Source: Lineus longissimus (lineage: Eukaryota; Nemertea; Pilidiophora; Heteronemertea; Lineidae). Taken from it: a DNA stretch of 64,000 nt. Shown in pieces: positions 13,015 to 24,300 of this stretch (position 1 is the first letter of the stretch; each line of letters starts with the position of its first letter). The position numbers and the translations under genes are program-made. The stretch is from NCBI RefSeq assembly GCF_910592395.1, contig NC_088311.1, forward strand, positions 8,310,501 to 8,374,500, in the 5' to 3' direction. Under the pieces are notes generated by a model. It did not search any database, was not told the DNA's origin, and worked only from the letters and a program-made list of their open reading frames with translations.

Positions 13015-13958
13015 CCCAAAATGGCCAATTTACAGTACATTCGACCTCTGTGACCTTGAAAAGTAGGTCAAATCAAAGAAAACCCGGGTGACACATTGAA
13101 TGGTTGTTAGAATTAGATGTACCTATGATATAAAATTGGTGCCAATCGGGCAAGTCATTACTAGGAATAATGGCATTTTGAAGAATTTAGGATTTGGCCC
13201 CCTCCCTGGAGGCCAAACGGCAAATCAGATCGCACCAAACTTCGGTACCTGAGATCACCTGACCAAGGGGTACATGTGTACTTAATTTGTGATCAATAGT
13301 CATTGCAGTTAAGAAACGTGCCATAGTTACGGCCTGACGGCGAATTTACGCCATTTGACCTCTGTGACCTTGACAAGAAGGTCAAATTAAAAACCTGTGT
13401 GACATATACTGTATGGTGGTTAGATGTACCCATGATATCAAATTGGTGGCAATCGGGCAAGAAGTTAAGGAATAATCACATTTTTAAGGTTTTTGGATTT
13501 TGCCCCCTGGTGGTCAAGTGGTGAATCATATTGGACCAAACTTCGGTCCCTGAGATCACCTGACTAAGGGGTAAATGTGTACCAAATTTGGTATCAATAG
13601 TCATTGCAGTTTAGAAACGTGCCATCGTTACATCCTAACGGCCAATTTACACCATTTGACCTCTGTGACCTTGAAAAGGAGGTCAAATCAAAAACCCGGA
13701 GGATATTTGATGCACCTTTGCTAGAAGAACCTACCATATTTTTTTCAAAATTTCCCGACTACTATTAAGGGAGATATTGCATATTTTCACTTTTAACGTT
13801 TGGCCCCCTGGTGGCCAAACCATGAAACGAATCGGACCGAAACTTGGTCTCCCAGGTGTCATTACATAAGGGTACATGTGTACCAAGTTTCAACTCAATA
13901 GCTCTAACAGTTACGAAACGTGCCCTGCTAACGGACGACGGACGACGACGGACGACGA

Positions 13959-13997
<39 letters not shown>

Positions 13998-14050
13998 ACG
14001 ACGGTCGCCACGGTGTGGGATAAGCTCACCTCTGCTAAGAGGTGAGCTAA
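13015..14050 (+). repeat. Tandem ~300-bp units ending in ACG array and hairpin
   Basis: Three units start with 'cctctgtgaccttga' at 13045, 13359 and 13660 (spacing 314 and 301 bp), with a degenerate fourth up to 13,920. Each holds 'aaacttcggt..ctgagatcacctga' and 'gtcattgcagtt..gaaacgtgcca'. The array runs into a GACGAC microsatellite (13934-14003) and then a perfect 10-bp hairpin AGCTCACCTC / GAGGTGAGCT (14023-14032 and 14039-14048) followed by an A-rich stretch. Core tandem units plus a terminal hairpin resemble Helentron-associated elements of bivalves. That assignment is an inference. Confidence 0.65.
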
Positions 14051-14464
14051 AAATGAAACATTTTCCATGTGAATATGTTGTCCTAAAAACTGATTGAATT
14101 TGTAAAAATATGCCTCTAAATGCTAATTTTAGGACCGGGTTTAAAAACTCAAACTTGTGAAGAGAAATGAGGCAAAGATTCTTCTGCTGTGAAATAAAAT
14201 TGGTTTCAGGAGAAAAAATTAAATCCTCCAAAAATTGGAAATGCTAATTCCCCGAGTATTACATCAGGAACCAATCCGTGATCACTTTAGCTTTATATCT
14301 GCTGGAGTACAGATCAAGAAGTGAAATGCATTCAAACTGGGATTCAGTAAAATGATGCTACACACTAAAGTGAGAAAATCAACTGAATATGCATGAAAAA
14401 GCCACAGAAATAAGAAGAAAATGCCAAAAATGTAATTGAGTTTGATCAATAAATGGACACATAA

Positions 14465-14540
14465 TCACTACAATACAATACAATACAATAATATATTTGT
14501 ATAGCGCCTTTCCAGGTTGCCCAGCCCAAAGCGTTGTTCT
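14465..14540. repeat. CAATA pentanucleotide run plus SINE-like tail
   Basis: Four to five CAATA repeats are followed by 'atatttgtatagcgcctttccaggttgcccagcccaaagcg'. The 'gtatagcgcctttcc...aaagcg' block next to a simple repeat is a frequent 3' end of retroposed elements in marine invertebrates (recalled). It is probably a truncated copy. Confidence 0.4.
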
Positions 14541-15027
14541 CCTCAGGTTTGAAACATCACTCTCATTTTGATGCAAATACTGGCCGATGATGATACTAAT
14601 TGAATCTGCTAGGTCCCGCAGTAGCTCGTGTACCTTTTAAGGTGGTTCTTTAAATGATTAGAGAAAGCATAGTTTGACTTTTTTCATAATTGAATTTAAA
14701 ATGATAAAATCATTTGGCTGCGTTAGAACTGAGTCTTTCTATAGAATTTTATCACTGTGTTGGAGAATGGGTTAATATCCTTTAGGATTATTTGTTGTGC
14801 TGCCTGGATTCAGATGGCAGCACAAACTGGTCCTCCTTACTTCAAATATATTTATACCTTTTATACCATACTACTATTATTATATAATCCTACATGTATA
14901 CTATTTAAATTAAAGATTCTTCATGTCTTCATAAATTATTCTTGCAGTTACCGGTAAGAGAAAAGGCCACTGGCCTGAAATAATGGCAACAACTGCATAC
15001 AACAATAAAGGCATTCACAATACCCTG

Positions 15028-18000
15028 TTAATCTTTCTTAATTCCATTTTGATGTGGTTGATTATTATTAGTGAAACCATTAGCGATGGACGCATCCTCT
15101 CGTTTACTTTTGTGAGCTTTCCTGTACGCCTGGACATAGAAGTTCGCGAATAGGAATAGGAAGATGACGGCATAGGAAAGGATCCAGACAGCAATGAGTT
15201 TCGGGAAGTTACAATCTATGAAGAACAGCTGACACGAATGGACTGTAACAGCGACAAACTGAGTCTGAAAAGGAAAATGATTTACATGTATCAAATAAAC
15301 AATTTAAAAGAGTTACGTCATTATTTCACTGTTTACATAACCGGACATTTGCAGAAACTGGGCCAATGGTTGTTTTAGTCCATTTGGTATTACCAAGTTT
15401 TTGAAAGAGAATTTTAGAGCATAAACAATGATAAGTTCCCCATGGTTACTCTTACCCTTTATATCATCTAGATTCCAAAATGACGTCCATGCCTTTATAG
15501 ACTGCTGTTAGTAACGGAGATAGTGTCCCCCAGTAAAAAAGCTTAACTGTAGCACAGAATCGTCATTCAAGTGTTCGAAATATAGAAGGCGGGACACTTA
15601 CTTGTACATGTTCATGACAGGCTATACACTATGTACTTACCATTTGCATTTTGGTCATATATTTTTTCCACCATATGAATCGTTGGAAGGCAGGTCCAAG
15701 AGCAGCAAGCCCATAGTAAGTGTACATCATAACGTGGATGAAGGCATTGAATGTGGCATGGAATGTAGTAAATCCACCTGGAAAGAAGAGAAGAAGATGA
15801 ACCAAAATTGAGGCATTTTATATAGAGCATGTGGCTTGGCCCAACTGACAGTCAGCACCATGAAGAGACAGTAGTAATTCAAAGAATAAAACCTCATATT
15901 GTCTTGCAATGCAGTCTAAGATGAAAGGAGTCCATCAGATAATAGATGATAATAATAATAATAATACGAGTCTTATAAGCGCAGTATCCAACCATCAACT
16001 GGCCGCTAAAAGCGCTTGGGGATATCATATTATTACCCCGGTCTCCACAGAAATCAATCAGGGGTTTCAAGGAGCAACCCCAGAAGGTGCTCACTTGAAC
16101 TCGACCAGTAGGGGAACTAAGCAGCGACTCGGCCGGGAGTCGAACCCACGACCTCCTGATCATGAGGCCGACTCTCTTCCACTGCGCTACCGCTGCCCCA
16201 AAGATTACTATTAATTGGATACTCGAGACTTACCGGGAGCAAACTTGACTGCGAACCACCATGAGAAGGGCATGATGCCGTGATGGAAGACATGTAGAAA
16301 TGTGAGCAGGTTAGACTTTTTACGCAAGACAAAAAATAACTGAAAATAACAAAGGAAATTTAATAGAAATTGCTATTAGTTGTCTTTACAGAACCGAGAA
16401 TAATCTCAGTTTTGCGATCTTTAGTCTAAACCCTTTAATGGCATTATTGAGAACGGTTTCAGGCAAGTTTTCTCCTGTTTCTCTTTCTTCAGCTTTTGGA
16501 TACAACAAACTTGGAAGGGTTAACTGTGGCTGAATACATCATAACATCGCTGGATAACGATAAAACAATTCTTGTCTAAAAAACGTTTGATGAGGCAATG
16601 GGATCATATGGTAATAGAGTTGAGACCAGTTATTGATTAACAAATGATTATCTCCAGAAATATGACCCAAGCGTTAATTTGTAAGGGAAGTCAATAATGG
16701 TGCAGCAGCACTGGATGTAAACATGTCAGAATTATTATACAGATACTGGTTTGAACAAGTCAGCTGATGATGACTGCCACTGGGGATTCTCGGTTTCATC
16801 GATTAACCCTTTTGATGCATGACTGGTGGAGCTATAATTAGTATGTGTCTCTGATGGCAGAGATGAAACCCAATTGATAAATGATAATGCAGAATCCTGA
16901 AAAGCAGTGTAGATGCAATTTGCCAGGCAGACACATGGCATGAAACCAAGACAATCGACGTCGATGAGAGATTACATGTACATGTATGTCAACGAGGATA
17001 GACTAATTAAGTCACTGCCATGCCATCTTAAGGTTATCTGTGAAACTAACATCAATGCCATGACGGCCAAGCCAACTTCAAGTCAAGCCCGCCTGTGGAA
17101 CTTCAATTTTATGCACCGGGTTTAAAAAAATATTTTTCCCACATCGTATGAAAAACAAAATCTTTTCTCCCCTGAACAAAGCAGGGTAGGGGTTCGGAGA
17201 GCTATCACTTATCAGCGTAAGTTGATCATAGATAAACTGGGTATGTGTTACAAATAATATTTGGTTCTAAAAAACAATTCTGCACATAACGGCACACTAG
17301 TCACTATATTTTTTTACTGTCAATCAACAAGGAAAACAAACAACACTGTGTCAAGACATGTGTTCAAAACGAGTTGTACACCGAGTATGACTATTGTCAC
17401 ACGTATTGTACAAAAGCATACTAATACTATGTTCATACATAATAATATGTGGCATATTGGTGAATGGCCCTTGTGTTAGTTTCATAACTTCAAAGTTCAC
17501 TCTCAGTCTGTGGCACAAGAGAAAAACAACAGTTACCTTGTCCTTGCTCTCCTTAAGACAATTGACCCTGAACTTTTCCCTCAGGTGACAATATCACCAG
17601 AGATCTGGGCATGAATAATTTCAAACTTGTGTTTATCTTCATAACTTTGAATTCACTCCCGGTCTGCGGCACAAGAAACAGACCAAGCCCTTAAGAATTG
17701 TCTCAAGTGCATTATCACAAAGTTGACAATCAAGGACTTGACATCAATCGTTCATTATTAATTTTTGAGTGCCACTTTAGGTGAAGACTAACAACATATA
17801 TAACGCATTGAACAGCAAATGTTATAAAACATGAAATCAACATTTTACTTCTCATCGCTTTCACCACCAACACAGAGCACAAAGGAACATATTGAGTACT
17901 TCATTGATTAAAATTTTGAAAAGGCTTTCCTGTTCGATGAGAGGTGTACAAGATTTATGAATGCATTCCATCACGCTCTGACAAACTATAGCACTGCTAA

Positions 18001-19219
18001 ACACAACATAACTCAACTTACTGTGTCAAAAAGCTCTATAAATTTTGAGATGTAAAACCACCAGCATGCACTGGCCATCTGAAAAGAAAAGAAGACGACA
18101 CTGAACAATAATATCACAATCACCTATTTCCCAGCTGACGAGCCCAGACTACCCAGTTTGATTTCGAGTTTTCTCTCATCGACGGGTTGCCAACGAGGGC
18201 TTGGAGGCCAGTCTAACCCTCGCCAGTTCTTTGACTGATTATAATGCTTACCCTCAAGGCCTGTGGAGAGTTCGAGTAGTCAACAGGTTGACAGCCTAAA
18301 CTGTAGCCAGCCAACCAACCAGACATCAAAAACTGAAGGAAAAAAGAAACACACAATGAGTAATTGGTCATGGAAACTTAGTTTTCACAGTCCACAAAAA
18401 TGCACTTCTGAGGAATGTTTGACCGCTTTGGGGGAGCTGCCCTTTTACACAAATACTCAGCTGCCACCTTGGTTCTGGTTCACATTTTAGCTCCACCCTG
18501 GCGGTGTCTTACGAGAGAACAAAAACCTCCAGTTTGATATCAATTCCTTAAACTGCCTAACCATCATCATATGATACAACAATGACTATCATTACCTCAT
18601 AAAGATTATATGCAGACAACCCCACCATGCCTATGTTGAACACAACCAGAATTTTGCGGAACTGGTAGGGTTCTCTGTTCTCCATAAACTTCGGTCCAGT
18701 TTTTGTAACCAGGTAGAAGTATAAGAGACAAATAAATAAACTTGGAAATGGACTTGACATCATTGGCCAGTCTGCCGTCCTTGGATCTGAAATACATGAA
18801 TTAGTAAAATGTTATAAAATAGCATAACTGGAAAAGAGTAGATCACTCTGACTAGCTCATGAGCTGACAACAACAAAATGGTTTTGATGTCTATAGATCT
18901 CTTTCATGATATCCAGTTGAGGTTGAGATAAACTGGTCAACTCTGTCGACGCTGGAGCAGGATCGGCCCTACACTAGAGTAAACAAACCGCCATCCAGCA
19001 TCAGCCGTCAAGCTCCGACATGGAATCCACAGGAAAAAGAAAAAGAGGAAGACCCTGGATAAGCTGGTGCCAGGTCCACGAGAGTGACATGAAGATGAAG
19101 ACCACAAGTCTCTCCTAGTCCTAGCAAGAACTTGAGCATTCATGTTATTGTATAAACTTACCTGCTTTTGCCATCAAGTCATTGTAAGCTTGCACCAACC
19201 TCCATTCAGATTCTGCCAT
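15028..19219 (-). CDS. ELOVL1/7: Very-long-chain fatty acid elongase, ELOVL1/7-like
   Basis: An endoplasmic-reticulum 3-ketoacyl-CoA synthase that condenses malonyl-CoA with long-chain acyl-CoA. Seven coding exons in minus-strand order: 19219-19162, 18786-18596, 18332-18252, 18078-18022, 16339-16234, 15777-15641, 15264-15028 (867 nt, 288 aa). All junctions are GT-AG and in phase. Diagnostic motifs are [15 protein letters not shown] near the N-terminus, PVDYS, FVLRKK (133-137 region), the catalytic histidine box HVFHH (145-149), MMYTYYG and [24 protein letters not shown] after the His box favours the ELOVL1/7 branch (saturated and monounsaturated substrates) over ELOVL2/4/5. The start ATG follows a likely 5' UTR acceptor at 19257. 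Length matches the family (about 270-320 aa). The C-terminus ends in IKKD, lysine-rich but not a canonical KKXX retrieval signal. Confidence 0.95.
15945..16200 (-). mobile_element. tRNA-derived SINE in ELOVL intron
   Basis: Read on the minus strand, the element starts with a tRNA-like head carrying a good Pol III box A (TAGCGCAGTGG, plus-strand 16179-16189) and box B (GGTTCGACTCC, 16136-16146). A non-tRNA body follows and the tail is an ATT/ATC simple repeat at 15947-15966. It sits between the fifth and sixth coding exons of the elongase, in the same orientation as the gene. Clear target-site duplications were not found. Confidence 0.85.
17469..17690. repeat. Imperfect direct duplication inside ELOVL intron
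   Basis: 'cataacttcaaagttcactctcagtctgtggcacaag' near 17482-17520 recurs with changes near 17640-17672 ('cataactttgaattcactcccggtctgcggcacaag'), about 160 bp apart. The rest of the 1.7-kb intron (16340-18021) shows nothing recognisable. Confidence 0.5.
18946..19135 (+). mobile_element. Decayed LINE reverse-transcriptase C-terminal fragment
   Basis: Plus-strand translation gives pieces of the conserved region at the end of many non-LTR retrotransposon reverse transcriptases. These are RRWSRIG, then in another frame [17 protein letters not shown], then after a further frame change [10 protein letters not shown] followed by a tryptophan-containing stretch. At least two frameshifts and stop codons show that it is dead. 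It lies in the first coding intron of the elongase, in the antisense direction. Confidence 0.75.
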
Positions 19220-21375
19220 GATTCAGATTGAAGTGGCCAGCAGTAGTTCAGATATCTGTAAAGATAATGGGCCTGGCGAGTGCCAATTCGAGTGACAGAG
19301 GGACAGAGTGTGTATATGACGATGTACAGACAGAGCTACTGCTGTCCCGGCTATTCTGCAGTTAGGCCATACCAGGTATCATGTAGTGTAATGACGCTGG
19401 TTCTGATGATGAGAAGTGACAAGTCAAAACAACAAGGAATTCCCATTTAAGTTTTAAAATGTCATTACCTCTCTAGATGTAAATATTTAAAACATTATGT
19501 ATTTATTTACCAATAGCAAATCCAAGAAACCGATCGTTACAGAAAATGCCGGAATGTTTTTGTTGTGGTCGTCGTTGAGGTAAATGTTCAAGACTGTTCT
19601 GTTTTCGACCAAGGCCAAAGATATGGCCCCGATATGATCCACAAAACTATATTTAGGGGGTCTTCTATCCAAAAGGAACAAAATAACCGGGCAAAATAAC
19701 TACAGGAACATGGTTCATTCAAGAAACTGGTATAAATGTTTTTATCAAAGACAAGTCTGAACCGATCACAACCAAGTCACAACAATGAGATCTGGTGGGA
19801 GAGGCTTCCACATGGCTTCATGATGGAATAAAGGGTGTTCCTAGGATTGAGATGCATATTTCAGAGGGTAATTGGGTGTGATTAGTTTAGGCCTCAGGGT
19901 CAAGGGAACTGAAAAGAAAACAATGTGAATATGATCTACTGTTGATAGGGGGCCACACACCTTGTGACATTGGATTTCATTGTAAGCTGGGGGACAATAT
20001 ATAACACAGCGATGGGTGTGCTAAGATCAGAAAAATAAAGCCTGTAAACTGGTTCCATGGCAAATTGTCATTGGAACTGCCTTTCACTTTACCTGTTTAA
20101 CTCTTATGCTTATATTTTTGGTCTGGATTTTAATTCTAATTTGGTCTGGATTTAAATTCTACAGACAGAACCAAAGGCACAGACCTTTCTGTTCCTGCAG
20201 TCAACTTACTTTGTACAAGAAGAAAAAGATCTAAGATCTTAGACATATTTCCTTCTTTTTCTTCTTACATGTAAAAACGGAGACTTCACCTCCCTGATGT
20301 CTCTATTCTATCAAAGGAGTGCCCAAGTAAAAAAGATCTGCTGCCAATTGTACAGCAAAGCAATTATGAGATATCACTAGCCCAAAGAGCAGTCCTTGTT
20401 GAACAGACTCCTTTTGTTCCATCTTACTTCTTTGAGGCAACTTGCATGCCCAATGCACTGGGTGATATTCCCGGCCTTTCACTCAACTTTTCCACCCAGC
20501 TGAGTGAGCAACTGCACATCACTCTGTGAGAGAGTAATCAAAGGAACAATCACGAGGAGAAGAGTCTAGGCAAACAAACAGAAGACAAGGTATACATTTG
20601 TTCATTCTCTTTATTCAACAACTGGAAAGCACATATTCAAATACCACCAAATAGGTTTATGCAGTTTCATCGAAAAAGCAAAGGACTGGACTGACGATTT
20701 AAACCTGATAATAGAGCAAGTTTTAGAAAGCAATTCTTTAGAATCAACGGTACCATAAAAGACTGAGTTGTATGCGATACGAAATGAATACTTCATTATG
20801 TTACTCATCATTATTACCTTGTACTCCCAAACAAATTTCTGTTAATATCTCACTCTTTTCTGTATGTCACATGTTTGTTGATGGATATGGTGGAATTCAT
20901 AGCAAGGTCGTTACATCCATATTTTAAAAACATGCAACATCTGTGATCAGGACATCTCTTCTGATACATGTAGGCCTGGTATTCCAGTACATGTACATGT
21001 AGGCCTAGTCTTCTAGTTGCACATGTGGGGCTAGGCCGAATAAGGGCCGCTTCAAAATGATAATCAAATAATAAGCCAGACAGGAGGTCTTGAATAGCAC
21101 ATTTACATGTATAATAATAACACACATGACAACAACTGATCAGTTGCCTAGCCAAGCCATGCAATAATAGGATGAGATATTATACTATTCCATTCTCCAC
21201 TGAAAGGGTTACGCTTAATTCTGTTGCTGGTAAACTCTTCATAAGAGTCAAATAACTTGGCGCTGCACAAATTTCCTCATCTCTAACTACAGGTTCTTCC
21301 TGTGTGCCTAATGTTACATGTAGTAACAGTCTCATACTGTCACAGAGTCAACGTCGATTTGCCAGGTCCTCGATT
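19220..21375. other. ELOVL upstream region and CSE1L 3' flank
   Basis: No coding exon was recognised. A splice acceptor on the minus strand at 19257 suggests that ELOVL has an upstream non-coding exon, and its promoter should lie in this interval. A 52-bp purine/pyrimidine hairpin at about 20217-20269 encloses the palindrome TCTAAGATCTTAGA. Two stretches around 20980-21010 and 21110 are rich in TACATGTA. Confidence 0.5.
20610..20615 (-). terminator. Candidate CSE1L poly(A) signal AATAAA
   Basis: Minus-strand AATAAA about 760 nt downstream of the CSE1L stop. It is the closest canonical hexamer I saw. The true cleavage site is not visible from sequence alone. Confidence 0.35.
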
Positions 21376-24300
21376 TCAAACTAGTGTAACGTTAGTAGCC
21401 TGCATATAGTGCTGGAGGAACTGAGCTGCTTCTGGTTGAAGACCTGAGGTGATCATTGGTGTCAACTGAAAACAGATATTGGTGAGGAAATATCTTCATG
21501 ACTGTTGTATACATACATGCACATGAATTTATGTTAAAGACAAAGTTCAGGAGGAGCCTTACATGTAGTAAACTAGAACAAGTATTACCCTATCTTACAA
21601 GGAAGCTAGTGTAACTTCAAAGATGTATACATGCAAGAAGGCATGGAAGCAGGGCCACTCAGACCATAACCGACATAAAAGCTTTCATCAACTGACAAGG
21701 GTAAGAACAAGTTCTCATCTTCAGAGACTCTCTCATCTTTAGGCCATTTACACAGCAAGTCTGGCTAACTTGAGACCATGGCATCTTTTTGATATAACAG
21801 TTTTCCCAGGGCAGATTTACACTACATGTACATACCTTGCCGGGATGTCCAATCGACAACTTCTGCAGATTCTTTGCCAATTGCCCCTTCATATCACTAA
21901 CATTTGCACATGGATCGTGCACTTTTTTCCCGGCGAACATCAACTTTGAGTAGGCGGTCTGGTAACCTAGAAAAGAGGCAGAAATCAATGCTAGTAGTTC
22001 GTTTCCAAATTCTTGAATGCGATGCTTATGTGAATAGAGACCCCTGCAGCTCTTATGACTATCACAAAATTACCTGGTGTGTCTTCAATCTCGATGAAAT
22101 GTTCATCATCTGGAACGGTGTCATCTTCTGGCAGTTCAAACAAACCAATCAGGGCCTGGAGAAGGGGTACCCTGAAGAAAAGAACACACATTTTATACAT
22201 ATCTTTTATACATATCCAAGGTTTTGTCATGTTTCAGTGCGAACAAAACACTTTTGAGGACTACTGTAGTGTTAAAAGTAAAATTCTAAAAAGGCAGGGC
22301 AGAAAAGTTGTTGTGGCTCCTCACGGACACAGACGTTCACTTACCACAGGTTTTCATACTGGGTAATCATAGCTGGAGCCTCGGTGAGTATCAATGTGAT
22401 TCCGACGGCACATATTTTCTTCTCCATGTTTCCAGATACCTTCTGCACTTCGAGGATGAACAGACGTTCAAGCACCATAGCGAATAATCTGAAATGGGAA
22501 TGGTTGTTGAGAAGATTATCAACTTGGTTGATTTCTTCAGGGAAGGGTTTCTTTCTGTAAAGGGCCGTTTCTCTTATACATGTAGTGTCTGATGTGTCGT
22601 TATGTTTTGATGTCCATAGGCTGATAGCTGGTTGCAAGTACAAAAAGGCTACAAAAACCACATGGTTTTCACAGGAGTCTGATTAATATTCTTAACGTAA
22701 GTTGTAACTGGTCTGCCATGTGGGTAACCGTCAGAGTTTCCTGTAAAGGAATCAGACCTTAATAGAAAGCCATACTTACTTGGGTTGCACTGAATCGATA
22801 ATCTCTATGAGAGTCGTGGCCGAACACTTGATGGCAAAGAGGGAAAAGAACACAAGCAAGCCTGCAAGAAAGAAACAGGCTAGAGCAAGGTGCATAGATT
22901 TAAACCAGAGATATTTATCACTGCAACCTGCAATTATTATCATCGCTGCAATGATTAGGTTTAGATTTTTTAAGGCGGAGGAAACAACAGAAAGAATATA
23001 CTTCATGTACTTACTTTTGACGTATTTAGTTGTTTTTGAACTGGTGAGCCTTGTAAAGAGAAGTACAAAGACTTGTTTCACGCGGGCGGGTGTAATGCGC
23101 TCCCTGAAAGGAAATGATAAAGCACAAATTTTTTATTCGGTCAATAGTGCTTTTGACAATAACAGAACAGTCAGAAAGTAACTGTCACACTGGTTAAGCT
23201 ACATGTAGGAATAACTCCAAGAAAAACATCCAAGTTTAATGATGACGGATTGACCACTAGACTTGGGTGAGAAGAAACAATCTTTTAGGTATGACCCTGA
23301 CGTCCTTATCAGTACATTAACATATCACCAGTCCATTGGCTGGAGGGAGCAGCAGGTGAAAAAACAAACGCCCTGTACCAGAAAGTAGTGCGTAATATGA
23401 GTACTTACAAGCCCATGAACTCAATCATGCTGTTCAGAAGGTAGAATCCTTCATGGTCATTCGTCTTTGATGCCAGTAACTTCTGGAACACACCAAGTAA
23501 CCCTTTCTGGAAAGCAGATGAGAGTTCCATTGAAAAGGAAAGCAAGTGGATACATCCTATGAAGTGGACATTTTATTGGTTGGGCACGGGGGAAGCATTA
23601 AAGGCAGAATAGACAAGAAAGCACCGGAGCAAAATCCTGATCACTGAACTTACAGCAAGACCAACAAGCAGTTTTAGATACTTCATTTAACATTCTACAT
23701 ACTTGGTATTTCTCGGAATAATTGCCTAACAAACTCACTATTTTTTCATCTTCGATCAGTGGCGACGCCTTCTCAATGTAAGCCTGCAGCAATCGTATCA
23801 GCGGTGGAATATTGCCAGGTCTGTCCCAAAGAATCGGCACAAGCAAGTGGGGGAACACATTCATATACGTGTCGACGGCACCCTTGTGATTCTCTAACAT
23901 GATCGACAAGATTTGGAACACATATGGACAGAATTCTGCAAAGACATATCGTTTTTTCAGTGATAAGAACATGCATGTGGGATTACAGCAACAGTCCTCT
24001 CAATAACATCATTTGGGATTATTCATTGGGACTTTCAGTCACTTTTCGAGAAAGGTGCCATCCATGATGATTTTGATAACTTGCACATTTTTTATGGTTA
24101 ATGTGGCCATTTACGCACATGCTTTTACGTCCTACAGTGTCTTGACCTGTTTTTACCAAGTACAATAAAGAAACATACCTTGAACGTCTTCACCGAGAAT
24201 CCTCTCAAACGCTGGGAACAAGCACTCCTCAAAGTGACAGAGGGCTTCTGGCGTAGCTTTACAAGTGTTGCGTATGGACACGCACAGCGTTTCAAACAAG

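Larger units (their letters stand above)
1..15027. other. Gene-poor spacer with dispersed repeats
   Basis: No convincing multi-exon gene was found on either strand across these 15 kb. Open frames are short, lack recognisable domains and are not flanked by consistent splice sites. The exception is a weak orphan exon candidate near 10.3 kb, listed separately. The stretch holds at least five inverted-repeat or MITE-type elements, a diverged tandem duplication near 2 kb, G/C homopolymer runs near 397, 7520, 7812, 8370 and 8658, and a multi-unit repeat ending in an ACG microsatellite near 13-14 kb. The part from about 11.6 to 13.0 kb is AT-rich with nothing identifiable. The 3' UTR of the ELOVL gene must extend leftward from 15,027, but its end is not clear. 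A minus-strand AATAAA at 12853-12858 is the only candidate I noticed. Confidence 0.6.

Noticed and set aside
13876-14097. Open frame encoding a run of aspartates
   Set aside because: It is the translation of the GACGAC microsatellite at the end of a repeat array. No gene context.
16117-16200. Possible tRNA gene
   Set aside because: Box A and box B match, but the sequence continues into a SINE body and simple-repeat tail, so it is a tRNA-derived retroposon head.
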